Source of the DNA: an uncultured Mollicutes bacterium
GTDB taxonomy: Bacteria > Bacillota_I > Bacilli_A > RFN20 > CAG-826
Reading direction: 5' to 3'
Assembly (NCBI GenBank): GCA_945936135.1
Contig: CAMESG010000006.1
Span: 52,971-116,970 of the forward strand
Length of the DNA: 64,000 nt
Shown here one piece after another: positions 25,946 to 34,306 of the stretch. The notes beneath the pieces were generated by a model. That model was not told the DNA's origin and did no database searches. It saw only the letters and a program-made list of their open reading frames with translations. The translations under genes and the position numbers were made by a program. Each line of letters starts with the position of its first letter. Position 1 is the stretch's first letter.

Positions 25946-26763
25946 TACTTGATCGTTTCCTTCACGGCGCAGGTGCCGATGGAGACCTTGTTCATCCCTG
26001 CGTTTTCCTTTTCGATTTCAATCCCGTGTTCACGTTTCAACCATTCATAACCTTCTTGGTCAATGCGGGCAATCAAGGAGGGGTCACCTTCATATTGGAT
26101 GCGGCCATTGATCATGATCGCAACACGGGTCGGCTGAATCAAATCGTAAAGGCGGGCATAGTGGGAGACGACCAAAAAGCCGCGCCCCTTCTTCTGTTCT
26201 TCGACGATGGCTTTGGAGACGACGCCGATCGCGTCAACGTCCAAGCCCGAATCAATTTCATCGAGCAAGGAGAATTTCGGGTCGAGCAGTTTCATTTGAA
26301 GGATCTCGTTGCGTTTCTTTTCGCCACCCGAGAACCCTTCGTTCAAGTTGCGGTTGCTCATCTCGAAAGGAACGCCCATTTCGCCATAGGCTTTCTTGAG
26401 CTCGGAATAGAAGGTGAAAAGGCTCATGGGCTTCTCGCGACGGGCGTTCATCGCCGCCTTCAAGAAGGAAGCGCTATTGACGCCAGGGATCTCGCTAGGA
26501 TATTGCATCGCAAGGAAGATTCCGGCCTTCGAACGCTCATCGACGCTCATCGCCAAAACGTCCTTCCCATCAAGGGCAATGCGTCCTTCGGTCACCGTGT
26601 AATTGGGATTGCCCATAATCGCGCCAAGGAGCGTGGACTTGCCATGGCCATTCGGCCCTAAAAGAGCCAAGGTCTCTCCTTCTTCCAACGTAAGATTGAC
26701 CCCTTTGAGGATCTCGACGTCACGTGCCGATACGTGGAGATTTTCAATAACGAGTTTGGACAT
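25945..26763 (-). CDS. sufC: Fe-S assembly ATPase SufC
   Basis: SufC is the ABC-type ATPase of SufBCD. The 272-residue protein begins MSKLVIENLHVSARDVEILKG-like and has Walker A GPNGHGKSTLL, the ABC signature GFSGGEKKRNEILQ, Walker B FSLLDEIDSGLDVDA and the His switch VVSHYARL. AAGGAGG precedes the ATG at 26763; the frame runs open 65 codons further but across the promoter. The last 25 residues after the usual SufC end (HGIEIEKENAGMNKV) are an extension. It is the first gene of the suf operon. Confidence 0.97.
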   Translation of the reverse strand: MSKLVIENLHVSARDVEILKGVNLTLEEGETLALLGPNGHGKSTLLGAIMGNPNYTVTEGRIALDGKDVLAMSVDERSKAGIFLAMQYPSEIPGVNSASFLKAAMNARREKPMSLFTFYSELKKAYGEMGVPFEMSNRNLNEGFSGGEKKRNEILQMKLLDPKFSLLDEIDSGLDVDAIGVVSKAIVEEQKKGRGFLVVSHYARLYDLIQPTRVAIMINGRIQYEGDPSLIARIDQEGYEWLKREHGIEIEKENAGMNKVSIGTCAVKETIK

Positions 26764-26793
26764 AGGAAAACGCCTCCTTAGCGGAACGCCGGT

Positions 26794-26823
26794 ATTGTAC
26801 CTACCTTTCGCCCTTTTGTTCAA
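26794..26823 (-). promoter_or_regulatory. suf operon promoter
   Basis: On the minus strand TTGAAC, 18 bases, TACAAT, about 30 bases before the sufC start codon. Expected to drive sufC through at least mnmG and perhaps parB. Confidence 0.7.
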
Positions 26824-26937
26824 ACAAAACGATAAGGCAAAACGCCATTCGTGAAACGTGTGAAACCATAGATGCCACCCTAAGAAGCACCAGGGAATTG
26901 GCCTTAGTCCCGACCCCGTCAAGTTTTTGTTGTATTG

Positions 26938-26953
26938 ATACTCATATGAGTAT
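26938..26953. promoter_or_regulatory. Perfect 16-base palindrome in the prsA-like promoter
   Basis: ATACTCATATGAGTAT is a perfect palindrome. It overlaps the likely -10 region of the downstream lipoprotein gene (TTGTTG, about 18 bases, TATACC). Its position fits a repressor operator; no regulator is identified. Confidence 0.45.
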
Positions 26954-26993
26954 ACCATTTACGGGCTACGTTCAGACTAGGAGGAACGAATCC

Positions 26994-29099
26994 ATGAAGA
27001 AAGGAAAACTCCTCACCATTGTGACTGGCTTGACTGCAATCGCCTCGTTGGCGGGTTGCAACAACACCAGCTACAAAGAGGGTGTCGCAATTACCTTCAC
27101 CAATGCCGACGGTACCCGCACCACCTACACCGCTGCCGAACTCTTCAGCGATTACCAGGACAGCACCGCCACGGCCAACAGCGACTTCAGCAAGGTCAAG
27201 GAAATCTTGATCCGGGAATACTATGCGCAGAGAACCGCCGACCTTGAAGAATTGAAAAAGAAGGCATCGACGAGCGTCGAAGGCATCAAGAACCAGGCCC
27301 AGAGCAATGCCAACAACAATGGCACGACCTATGCGGCCGAGCTCGAAGCCTTGCTTACCGGCGAAGACGTCGACAACATCGAAGAGCTCTACGAAAAGAA
27401 GCTCTACGCCGCCGAACTCGAAAAATTCGAAGAGGATTTCAAAGCCGGCGACAATCTCAAGTACATCCGCGATGGCAAACGCGCCGATGGCAGCGCCTTC
27501 TTCCCCGCCGATGAGCATTTCGGCCTCGGGAATGGCGGCTACGTCGAAACCCGCATGCCCTACAACGTCTCGCACATCTTGCTCGAAGCGAGCAGCGCAA
27601 GCGAATCGGATGCCACGAGCACCGCGATCAGCGAAGCCGAAGCCAAGACCTTTGGCGATGTTATCTTGATGATGGCCGGCGCCAGCACCGAAGATAGCGT
27701 CTACGGCAAGGCCAGCGCCACGGTCCGTCAGACCTTCGGCACCTTGGCCAAGACCTATTCCAAAGACACCGGTTCCGCCGAATCCTATGGCAACCTCGGG
27801 ATCATGGACGTCGAAACGTCCTTCGTCCAAGGCTTCCAATACGGCGTCTACGCTTACGACACGCTCTTCAATCAGACGACGTCCGAGTTCAAGAGCAGCC
27901 GCATCGGCAACCTTAAGTTCTCCTCGGATGCGACCTACCGCACCGCTAACGGCGAAGAAAAGAGCCTTGAATCCTCCACCCTCGAAGGCGGAGTCTTCGA
28001 TGCCATCGGGCAAATCCCCTTCGGCGCCGCCGTTGCTTTGGCCAACGACGAAGTCCAGAGAAACTTCCCGACCCAAACCTTCAAGGTCAACGATGGCAAC
28101 TCGGCCTACATGCCGCGCAACGTCATCTGGAACAAGTACTTCAACTCCCACCGCATCGCCGTCGTCACCCCGAACCGCATCGCCTATAACGATGTCATCG
28201 AAGCAGGCTTCGACAAGACGACCGCCGAATCGATCGGCTCTGCCTATGTCGATGCCAACGGCCGCTACAAGAAGGATGGCGAGCTCAATGCTTGGAAGGG
28301 CAAAGTCGATGACGACTACGCCAAGCTCCCTGGCTTCCAACACGACACCAAGGACATCCTCCCTGGCGTGAAGGATAGCGAAGGCAACGCCGAGAACGTC
28401 CTCACGAACGAAAAAGGGCAAGTGATCCTTGCCGTCCGTGGCGATTCCGGCACGAAGGGCATCCACTTTATCGTCGTCGACCGCTCCCCGCTTTCCGAAT
28501 ACGGCACCCGCATCGAAAGCAACAAGGTCGTCGAAAACGACAAGGCCTATTACGATGCCAACGCCGCGACCGCGGACGTTACGAACCTCTCCGAGTACTT
28601 CACCTTCGAAAACCCGGAGACCTCCACGTCCTACCCGACCTACAAGGATGGCGAAGTGAGCGCCAAGAAGACCACCTTGATCTCTCAAGGCCTCGACACC
28701 ACCAAAGCCAACTACCAAAAGAACATCGACAACCTCAAATCCACGATCTCCAGCTTCAACAGCGACCTCATGGAAACCTATGAAGTCCAGAAGCTCGTCG
28801 CGGACACGAACGCGGTATTCAATGTAGAAAACGCGAGCGTGAAGAAGATCGTCGACAACATCTACACCTTCTCCACCGCCAAGCGCCAAAAGAGCAAAGA
28901 CGACGCCCGAAAGAAATTGGACGACGGCTGGACCAAGTACGCCGAGTTCCTCGTTCGCGAAGACGAGGCTCGTGCCCTCCGCGATGATGGCGGACAAAAG
29001 CTCATCACCGAAGCCGCGGCCATCCTCTACAACACGGATGATGCCCGCGACAAGACCGGCGCCTGGGGCAACGGCGGCGCCTGCTACGAAAAGCGCTAA
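26994..29099 (+). CDS. Secreted lipoprotein with an interrupted parvulin-like (PrsA-type) foldase domain
   Basis: The 701-residue protein starts MKKGKLLTIVTGLTAIASLAGC; LAGC is a lipobox, so it should be anchored outside the membrane. Segments match a parvulin peptidyl-prolyl isomerase in order: NVSHILLEA (about 185), the YGNLGIMD block (about 265), VFDAIGQIPFG (about 330) and GIHFIVVDRS (about 490). The blocks are spread over about 310 residues, against roughly 90 in a normal parvulin, so large insertions are present. PrsA helps secreted proteins fold. AGGAGG precedes the ATG at 26994. Neighbours (second lipoprotein, HIT, YhaM) mirror the Bacillus prsA region. Enzyme activity is uncertain. 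Confidence 0.75.
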   Translation: MKKGKLLTIVTGLTAIASLAGCNNTSYKEGVAITFTNADGTRTTYTAAELFSDYQDSTATANSDFSKVKEILIREYYAQRTADLEELKKKASTSVEGIKNQAQSNANNNGTTYAAELEALLTGEDVDNIEELYEKKLYAAELEKFEEDFKAGDNLKYIRDGKRADGSAFFPADEHFGLGNGGYVETRMPYNVSHILLEASSASESDATSTAISEAEAKTFGDVILMMAGASTEDSVYGKASATVRQTFGTLAKTYSKDTGSAESYGNLGIMDVETSFVQGFQYGVYAYDTLFNQTTSEFKSSRIGNLKFSSDATYRTANGEEKSLESSTLEGGVFDAIGQIPFGAAVALANDEVQRNFPTQTFKVNDGNSAYMPRNVIWNKYFNSHRIAVVTPNRIAYNDVIEAGFDKTTAESIGSAYVDANGRYKKDGELNAWKGKVDDDYAKLPGFQHDTKDILPGVKDSEGNAENVLTNEKGQVILAVRGDSGTKGIHFIVVDRSPLSEYGTRIESNKVVENDKAYYDANAATADVTNLSEYFTFENPETSTSYPTYKDGEVSAKKTTLISQGLDTTKANYQKNIDNLKSTISSFNSDLMETYEVQKLVADTNAVFNVENASVKKIVDNIYTFSTAKRQKSKDDARKKLDDGWTKYAEFLVREDEARALRDDGGQKLITEAAAILYNTDDARDKTGAWGNGGACYEKR

Positions 29100-29118
29100 G
29101 GACAGGAGGATAGAACCA

Positions 29119-30753
29119 ATGAAATTCAGCAAAACCCTATCGGCGGCCTTCCTTGCCGCTATGACCATCGGCCTCGCTTCCTGCGAAGTCGAGATGGACC
29201 TCCCTTCCACCGAGCGCGAACAAGCGATCGTCAACAACGCCGACGTCTTCGCCAACACCCTTGGCGATCTCTACGATGACGTTGTCACCTCTGGCGATTC
29301 CAACAGCGAGCGCATCCTCAACAACATCCTCTTCGCCTACGCGAAATCCTACTTCGGCGATTTCTATGAAGGCTACAATGCCGACGGCACCCTTAAAGAA
29401 GGCGTCGTCCCTGCTGCCTTCAAGGCCGAAGATGGTTCCGCCGATGCGAAGAAGGCCAAGGACTTCTACGATTCGATCAAGACCTCGATCTTGAAAACCT
29501 TCTGGTCCGTTGTCACCAACACGACCTACCAAAAAGACAAGGTCTTCGATGAAAAACTCTTTGTCAAAGCCCAACGCGGCGATCTCTACATCTTCCCCGC
29601 GGAAGAGAACCTCGCCAAGAAGCTCGTCGAAGGCGAATACACCTACGAAGACACCTTGCTCTTCTTCCACACCCACGACTTCGATTCGTTCCGCACCTAC
29701 TACAAGGACTACATCGTTCGCTCCTTGCTCCCGGCGGCTTATCGCAAAGCCCTCGTCGAGCAATACTTGATGGACGCGAACTACGGCACCCTCGGACGTT
29801 CCTACGCCCGAAAGGTTCAATACGTCGCCCTCCCGAACCTCGATAAGTTCGAAGATTCGACCCGTTCCTTGGTCCGTGCCTACTGCGAGCTCGTCTTGAA
29901 CAAGAAAGACGCCGATCTTGGCGCCAACGCCAAGGCCTACAAGGACCTTAGCTTCCTCAACAAGCTCTACCAAGGCATCGTCATCGAAGGCGAAGACAAG
30001 ACCTTTGCCGATTCGATCTACGCGAAAGCGGGCTTCACCCCGTTGACCGTCGCGACCCCGAATGGCAACGTCTCGACGTATCGCGAAACGACGTACGGCC
30101 AACTCCTCTACGATTACAGCCTCCTCACCTCTTCCCGTTGGGAAGAAGGCACCTCGACCGATTTCACCGGTTCCGGCGCTTATAGCATCGCCACAGGCTT
30201 GGACCTCAAGACCCGTGACATCTACGCGACCTCCAAGGTCACGGAAGGCTGGTACACCTCCAGCGGTTTGAGCGATCTTCCCTCCACGATGAAGACCCGC
30301 CTCTTCAAGACCCAAGTCGCGAACGAAGTCGATGATCCGCGTTACCTCGAAACCTCGATCGACACGATCATCAAATCGAACTTCACCTGGCGCGTCCAGG
30401 GCGAGTACTACCTCCGTCCCGAAACGATCCAAAGCGGCGAAGAATTCCCCTATGCGATGTACGATGACTCTGGCAAGACCTGGTACATCGTCCGCGTCGA
30501 CGAAGCCGTGAAGGCCACGAAGCTCGTCCAAGACAAAGACGACTCCGAAACCTCCTACGCGCACCGTCCGGAAGATGGAAGCAAGGGCGAAACCTTGAAC
30601 CAAATCGTTTGGAAAGTCGCCGACCTCATCGCCGACAGCGAGTCCTACCGCAAGGCCGCTCGCCAATACTTCGTCGACAAGATGTCCGTCGAAATCCATG
30701 ACGACACCCTCTATTCTTACTTCGAGACGACGTTCCCCGATCTCTTCGATTAA
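29119..30753 (+). CDS. Secreted lipoprotein, unknown function (paired with the PrsA-like gene)
   Basis: The 544-residue protein has a lipoprotein signal (MKFSKTLSAAFLAAMTIGLASC, lipobox LASC) and a mostly helical, charged body rich in Tyr, Asp and Lys. Near its end it has VWKVADLIADSESYRKAARQYFVD and FPYAMYDDSGKTWYIVRVDEA, the latter like the last strand of a foldase domain. I do not recognise a full family; it may be a diverged PrsA/SurA-like chaperone. AGGAGG precedes the ATG, only 19 bases after the previous gene, so the two are cotranscribed. A terminator follows. Confidence 0.7.
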   Translation: MKFSKTLSAAFLAAMTIGLASCEVEMDLPSTEREQAIVNNADVFANTLGDLYDDVVTSGDSNSERILNNILFAYAKSYFGDFYEGYNADGTLKEGVVPAAFKAEDGSADAKKAKDFYDSIKTSILKTFWSVVTNTTYQKDKVFDEKLFVKAQRGDLYIFPAEENLAKKLVEGEYTYEDTLLFFHTHDFDSFRTYYKDYIVRSLLPAAYRKALVEQYLMDANYGTLGRSYARKVQYVALPNLDKFEDSTRSLVRAYCELVLNKKDADLGANAKAYKDLSFLNKLYQGIVIEGEDKTFADSIYAKAGFTPLTVATPNGNVSTYRETTYGQLLYDYSLLTSSRWEEGTSTDFTGSGAYSIATGLDLKTRDIYATSKVTEGWYTSSGLSDLPSTMKTRLFKTQVANEVDDPRYLETSIDTIIKSNFTWRVQGEYYLRPETIQSGEEFPYAMYDDSGKTWYIVRVDEAVKATKLVQDKDDSETSYAHRPEDGSKGETLNQIVWKVADLIADSESYRKAARQYFVDKMSVEIHDDTLYSYFETTFPDLFD

Positions 30754-30769
30754 GATTGGACTATAATGA

Positions 30770-30800
30770 TTGGGCAGGTTCATTCCTGCCCTTTCTTCTT
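30770..30800 (+). terminator. Terminator after the lipoprotein pair
   Basis: GGGCAGG, loop TTCATT, CCTGCCC followed by TTTCTTCTT. A TATAAT at about 30761 just before it could be the -10 of the HIT gene, in which case the hairpin would lie in that leader. Confidence 0.7.
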
Positions 30801-30818
30801 CCTTAAAGGAGCCTATAT

Positions 30819-31235
30819 ATGAAAGATATCTTCTGCCGCATCATCGAAGGGGAAATCCCCTGCGCCAAGGTCTACGAAGACGATGACGTCCTCGCCTTCC
30901 TCGACATCGCCCAAGCGACGAAAGGCCATACCCTTGTCCTTCCGAAAGTCCATTACGAGGATCTTCTCTCGACCCCGAAAGAAACCTTGAACAAGGTCAT
31001 GGCGGTCGCCCAGCGCATCGGACAGGCCCAAATCTCGATCCTCCACGCGAAAGGCGTGAACATCATTTCTAACGCCGGGGAAGCCGCGGGACAAAGCGTT
31101 CCCCACTTCCACGTGCACGTCATCCCGCGTTATGGCGAGACCGGAGGCTTTGAGATCACGATGCAACGCCCGAAGACCGACACGATCGACCTTCCGCGCC
31201 TTGCTTGCTCCCTCCACGACGAGATGAACAAATAA
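30819..31235 (+). CDS. hit: HIT-family nucleotide-binding hydrolase
   Basis: Histidine-triad proteins of this type hydrolyse adenosine phosphoramidates and related nucleotides. The 138-residue protein has CRIIEGEIPCAKVYEDDDVLAF at the start and the triad VPHFHVHVIPRY near residue 100. AAAGGAG lies seven bases before the ATG. The order yhaM, prsA-like, hit is like that in Bacillus. The gene ends at a strong bidirectional terminator. Confidence 0.94.
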   Translation: MKDIFCRIIEGEIPCAKVYEDDDVLAFLDIAQATKGHTLVLPKVHYEDLLSTPKETLNKVMAVAQRIGQAQISILHAKGVNIISNAGEAAGQSVPHFHVHVIPRYGETGGFEITMQRPKTDTIDLPRLACSLHDEMNK

Positions 31236-31250
31236 GAATATATGGATATA

Positions 31251-31287
31251 AGAAAAAGGAGAAGGTTTGTCGCCTCCTCCTTTTTTG
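31251..31287. terminator. Bidirectional terminator between hit and yhaM
   Basis: AAAAAGGAGAAGG, loop TTTGTCG, CCTCCTCCTTTTTT: a stem with runs of A and T on both sides between converging genes. Confidence 0.85.
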
Positions 31288-31296
31288 TTGGCTCTT

Positions 31297-32352
31297 TTAC
31301 TTCTTTAAATCTTCGAGTTGTTCTTCAACACTCGTCCCATAGGGTTTCCCAGAGACCGAGGAACGGGGAAGATAGAAATACCGATCGTCGAGGCTCATGA
31401 TCTTCGAGGTCACATCCCCTGGATTCAATCCGCGGTAAGCATTGTCGAGGATCAGCATCTTCGAATCGAAGTCGTCGATCATCGAAATCGCGAGGGCCTC
31501 TCTCGTCTGGGGAAGCATCGCCGCCCCGTATTCATGCTTCCCGTGATGGGAAATCAAGATGTGCTCGAACTGAAGGGCAATCTCATAACGATGGAAGAGG
31601 GGGCTATTTTGCTTCTCTTGGAGTTCTTGCTCGTTCTTCGGAAGGCCTAAAAACGCGTAATAACCCATTTCTTTTGCCGTTTCGCGAAGTTCGGCCTGTC
31701 CGATGGTCAAATGTCCTAACAAGCGTCCTTGGAGCGTGTAGAAGGTTCCGTTGGGGCCGGAGAGCTCCATTACCTTGCCGATGTCGTGGATCAAAGCACC
31801 ACCGATCATGATGTCGCGGTTGAGGGTAGAATAGATCTTGCAGGCCTTGGAAGCGAGGTCCGCCATCGTGAGGGAATGGAAAAGAAGGCCGGAAACAAAG
31901 GCATGGTGGTTGCGCATCGCCGCGGGCCAAAGGAGGTATTTCTCCTTGTACTTCTCGACCATTTTGACGATCAAATTCTTAACGTCAGGATCTTCAAACG
32001 AATCGAAATAGACGTTGAGCTTGTTCTCAAGGATCTGTTGGGGAACGGGTGCGCTAGGGATATAGGCGGACCAATCGATCAAGGAAGGATCGACCTTCTC
32101 CCCTTGCGTGACCTTCATCTGGAGTTTGTTGCCATAAAGCAAAACCGAGCCAACGACATAGACGACCTGTCCCTTGGAAAAGACGTCTTCATCGTCGTCT
32201 AAGATCTCCCATTTGCGGGCCTCCATCGTGCCTGTGGCGTCTTGGAGGGTCAACGCCAAGTAGTTCTTTTGGCTGTTGGAGACGCATTTCTTGCAATCCG
32301 CAACGAGGAAGCGCCCATAGACCTGTGCGCCGTCATTCAAATCCTTAATCAT
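31297..32352 (-). CDS. yhaM: 3'-5' exoribonuclease YhaM
   Basis: YhaM degrades RNA and DNA from the 3' end and is limited to Firmicutes. The 351-residue protein has an N-terminal OB-fold (GRFLVADCKKCVS...TGTMEARKW, about residues 10-95) and a C-terminal HD domain: HHAFVSGLLFHSL, GALIHDIGKVMEL and HILISHHGKHEYG. The start overlaps the recX stop by eight bases. Confidence 0.94.
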   Translation of the reverse strand: MIKDLNDGAQVYGRFLVADCKKCVSNSQKNYLALTLQDATGTMEARKWEILDDDEDVFSKGQVVYVVGSVLLYGNKLQMKVTQGEKVDPSLIDWSAYIPSAPVPQQILENKLNVYFDSFEDPDVKNLIVKMVEKYKEKYLLWPAAMRNHHAFVSGLLFHSLTMADLASKACKIYSTLNRDIMIGGALIHDIGKVMELSGPNGTFYTLQGRLLGHLTIGQAELRETAKEMGYYAFLGLPKNEQELQEKQNSPLFHRYEIALQFEHILISHHGKHEYGAAMLPQTREALAISMIDDFDSKMLILDNAYRGLNPGDVTSKIMSLDDRYFYLPRSSVSGKPYGTSVEEQLEDLKK

Positions 32353-33151
32353 CGTATTCCGTCACTCCTTCGATTTCCTTGATGTCATCATAACGATAGC
32401 CTTTCTTCAGCAAGGCGGCTAAGACCTTTTGTTTGAGTTCATACCCTTCGAACTTTCGTTCGTAACGAACCTTGTAGGTCAAATAGTCCTTCGCAAGAGC
32501 GTTTCTCTCTTCGTTGGGACCATTGACCGTTGCGACGCGGCTTACGGCTTCGCGGGCGATGTCCTCATCGAATCCTCGTTCCATTAAGCCGATCAACATC
32601 TTCATTTTCTTCTTGGCGTTTGGCACCTTGTCGCTTCTGCGATTCAAGATCTCGGCGTAGCGCGTTGCCTTGTCGAGTTCTTCTTCGTCGGTGAAGGCGA
32701 TCGAATTGAGAATGGCTTCCGAGACGCCTTTCTTCTTCAATTCATAAAGCACCTTTTTGCGCCCATAGCAGCGCAAAGAGGCGATATCTTTCGCGTAAAC
32801 GGTGACGTAGAGACGATCGTCGATCAGCCCGGCGGCCTTCAATCTTGCGAGGATCGAGCGGATCGTTTCCTTGCTCGCGCCTTTCGCGGTTAACCGATCC
32901 ACAACCTCTTTCTTGGTCTTTTGATCGCGGAAACAAAGCTTCAAAGCGTACTCGTAATATTCGTCCGCCGAAGAGAGGACTTCGAGCTTTTTGATCTCCT
33001 TTTCCGAGAGGATCTTTCCTTCGTATAACGGGGATTCCGTGAAAGAATCCGGAGACAAAAGGAGTTTTTTTCCGTCTTCAAATTCGACGGTTGCGCCGCT
33101 TTTCTTGTGGGTGATCTTAACGATCGCTTTACCATTTTTGACGTTGGACAC
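32345..33151 (-). CDS. recX: Regulatory protein RecX
   Basis: RecX modulates RecA filaments. The 268-residue protein has an N-terminal beta domain (VKITHKKSGATVEFEDGKKL) and three-helix repeats (YEYALKLCFRDQKTKKEVVDRL, LIDDRLYVTVYAKD, GRKKVLYELKKKGVSEAIL, then further copies). Length matches the long Firmicute form. I choose a GTG start at 33151 because GGAGG lies nine bases upstream; no ATG fits before it except inside the previous gene. It overlaps the glycosyltransferase gene by 23 bases. recA itself lies about 25 kb away. Confidence 0.9.
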   Translation of the reverse strand: MSNVKNGKAIVKITHKKSGATVEFEDGKKLLLSPDSFTESPLYEGKILSEKEIKKLEVLSSADEYYEYALKLCFRDQKTKKEVVDRLTAKGASKETIRSILARLKAAGLIDDRLYVTVYAKDIASLRCYGRKKVLYELKKKGVSEAILNSIAFTDEEELDKATRYAEILNRRSDKVPNAKKKMKMLIGLMERGFDEDIAREAVSRVATVNGPNEERNALAKDYLTYKVRYERKFEGYELKQKVLAALLKKGYRYDDIKEIEGVTEYDD

Positions 33152-34304
33152 GGGTGTAGACCTCCATGATGTTTTCAAAGAAATGTTCCAAGGAATAGAC
33201 GTCGACGGCATCAAGCGCTTGTTCGATGACCTTGGCCTTCGCCTCTTCGCTTAAGCTGATCACGTGATTGATCTTGTTTTTGAAGTCGCTTTCATCAAAG
33301 AAGAAGAAACCGGTTTGCCCATCCTTTATCGTTCCAACGAGGTTGTCGTCGTATCGAGCGAGGGTCAAGACGGAACTCGCCATCGCTTCCATGAAGGTAA
33401 GGCCCTGGGTCTCCGTGATGGAGGCGGAGGCAAAGCAATCGCCGAGCCAATAATATTTCTGGGTTTCTTTTGGATCGACCTTGCCCGTGAAAACGACCTT
33501 ATCTTCGATGCCAAGGGTATGGACAAGATCCTTCAATTCCTTTTCGGCAGGGCCCCATCCTGCGACCACGAACTTCGTGGGGACCGGTTCCCCTTGATCC
33601 AAGAATTCCTTATATCCGCGCAGCAAGACATCGATCGATTTCTCTTTCGCGACACGACCTAAGGAAAGAATGACGAATTCGTTTGGGGCGATCCCATATT
33701 TTTCTTTCAGTGCGGCGGTTTCCCTTGCGACTTCGTTCTTTCTTGCGAAGCGCTGGAAATCAATGCCCGTCGGGACGATGTAGACGTTCGCATCGATCCC
33801 AACCATTCGAAGGTAATCCAAGATCTTATCGCTTGGCGCGACGATCGCATCGTATTGAGCCGTGATTCCTTGATAAAAGCCACGGACGATGTGACGAGCG
33901 GCGCGATCAAAATGTCCACGGGTCACGTAATAGGTGTAGTCTTCGACCATCGTGTGGAAGGTGTAGACGATCGCGCAGTGGAACTTGCGCGCCATGAACA
34001 TCCCCAAGAAACCGACCACGAAGTCCGTTTGGATATGAATGACATCAGGGTGAAAGCGTTCGATGGCGTGCGCCGCTTCTTCGTTATAGAACTTCGCAAA
34101 GCGATAGCCGTAAAACATCTTCATCTGAGGCCCGGGGATGCGGACCATCTCATCGGTGATTTGAACCTTGTCGTCAAAAGGGTTCGTGGTCACGACCAAA
34201 ACGCGGTGCCCATGGGCGCGCAACGTCGTCGCAAGGTTATCCGTCGACGCGGCAACCCCGTTGATCTCGGGAATATAGGAGTCAGAAAACAAAGCGATGT
34301 TCAT
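33129..34304 (-). CDS. GT4-family glycosyltransferase, probably glycolipid synthase
   Basis: The 391-residue protein has the two-lobed GT-B fold: MNIALFSDSYIPEINGVAAS at the N-terminus, FHPDVIHIQTDF, and in the C-lobe ILSLGRVAKEKSIDVLLRGY and the E-x7-E segment SITETQGLTFMEAMAS. This pattern is close to 1,2-diacylglycerol 3-glucosyltransferases, which make monoglucosyl-diacylglycerol for the membrane or lipoteichoic-acid anchor. The next gene upstream encodes a flippase-like membrane protein, as in several Firmicutes. The substrate is inferred. Confidence 0.85.
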   Translation of the reverse strand: MNIALFSDSYIPEINGVAASTDNLATTLRAHGHRVLVVTTNPFDDKVQITDEMVRIPGPQMKMFYGYRFAKFYNEEAAHAIERFHPDVIHIQTDFVVGFLGMFMARKFHCAIVYTFHTMVEDYTYYVTRGHFDRAARHIVRGFYQGITAQYDAIVAPSDKILDYLRMVGIDANVYIVPTGIDFQRFARKNEVARETAALKEKYGIAPNEFVILSLGRVAKEKSIDVLLRGYKEFLDQGEPVPTKFVVAGWGPAEKELKDLVHTLGIEDKVVFTGKVDPKETQKYYWLGDCFASASITETQGLTFMEAMASSVLTLARYDDNLVGTIKDGQTGFFFFDESDFKNKINHVISLSEEAKAKVIEQALDAVDVYSLEHFFENIMEVYTRVQRQKW

Positions 34305-34306
34305 CT

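Noticed and set aside
26847..26866. Possible parS site (GTGAAACGTGTGAAAC)
   Set aside because: The two half-sites are direct repeats, not the inverted TGTTTCACGTGAAACA needed for ParB binding.
26919..29258. 779-residue open frame on the minus strand opposite the PrsA-like lipoprotein, and a similar 548-residue frame opposite the next gene
   Set aside because: Low-complexity Val/Gly/Asp-rich translations with no family motifs and no ribosome binding site; they mirror the codon bias of the real genes, which carry signal peptides and lipoboxes.
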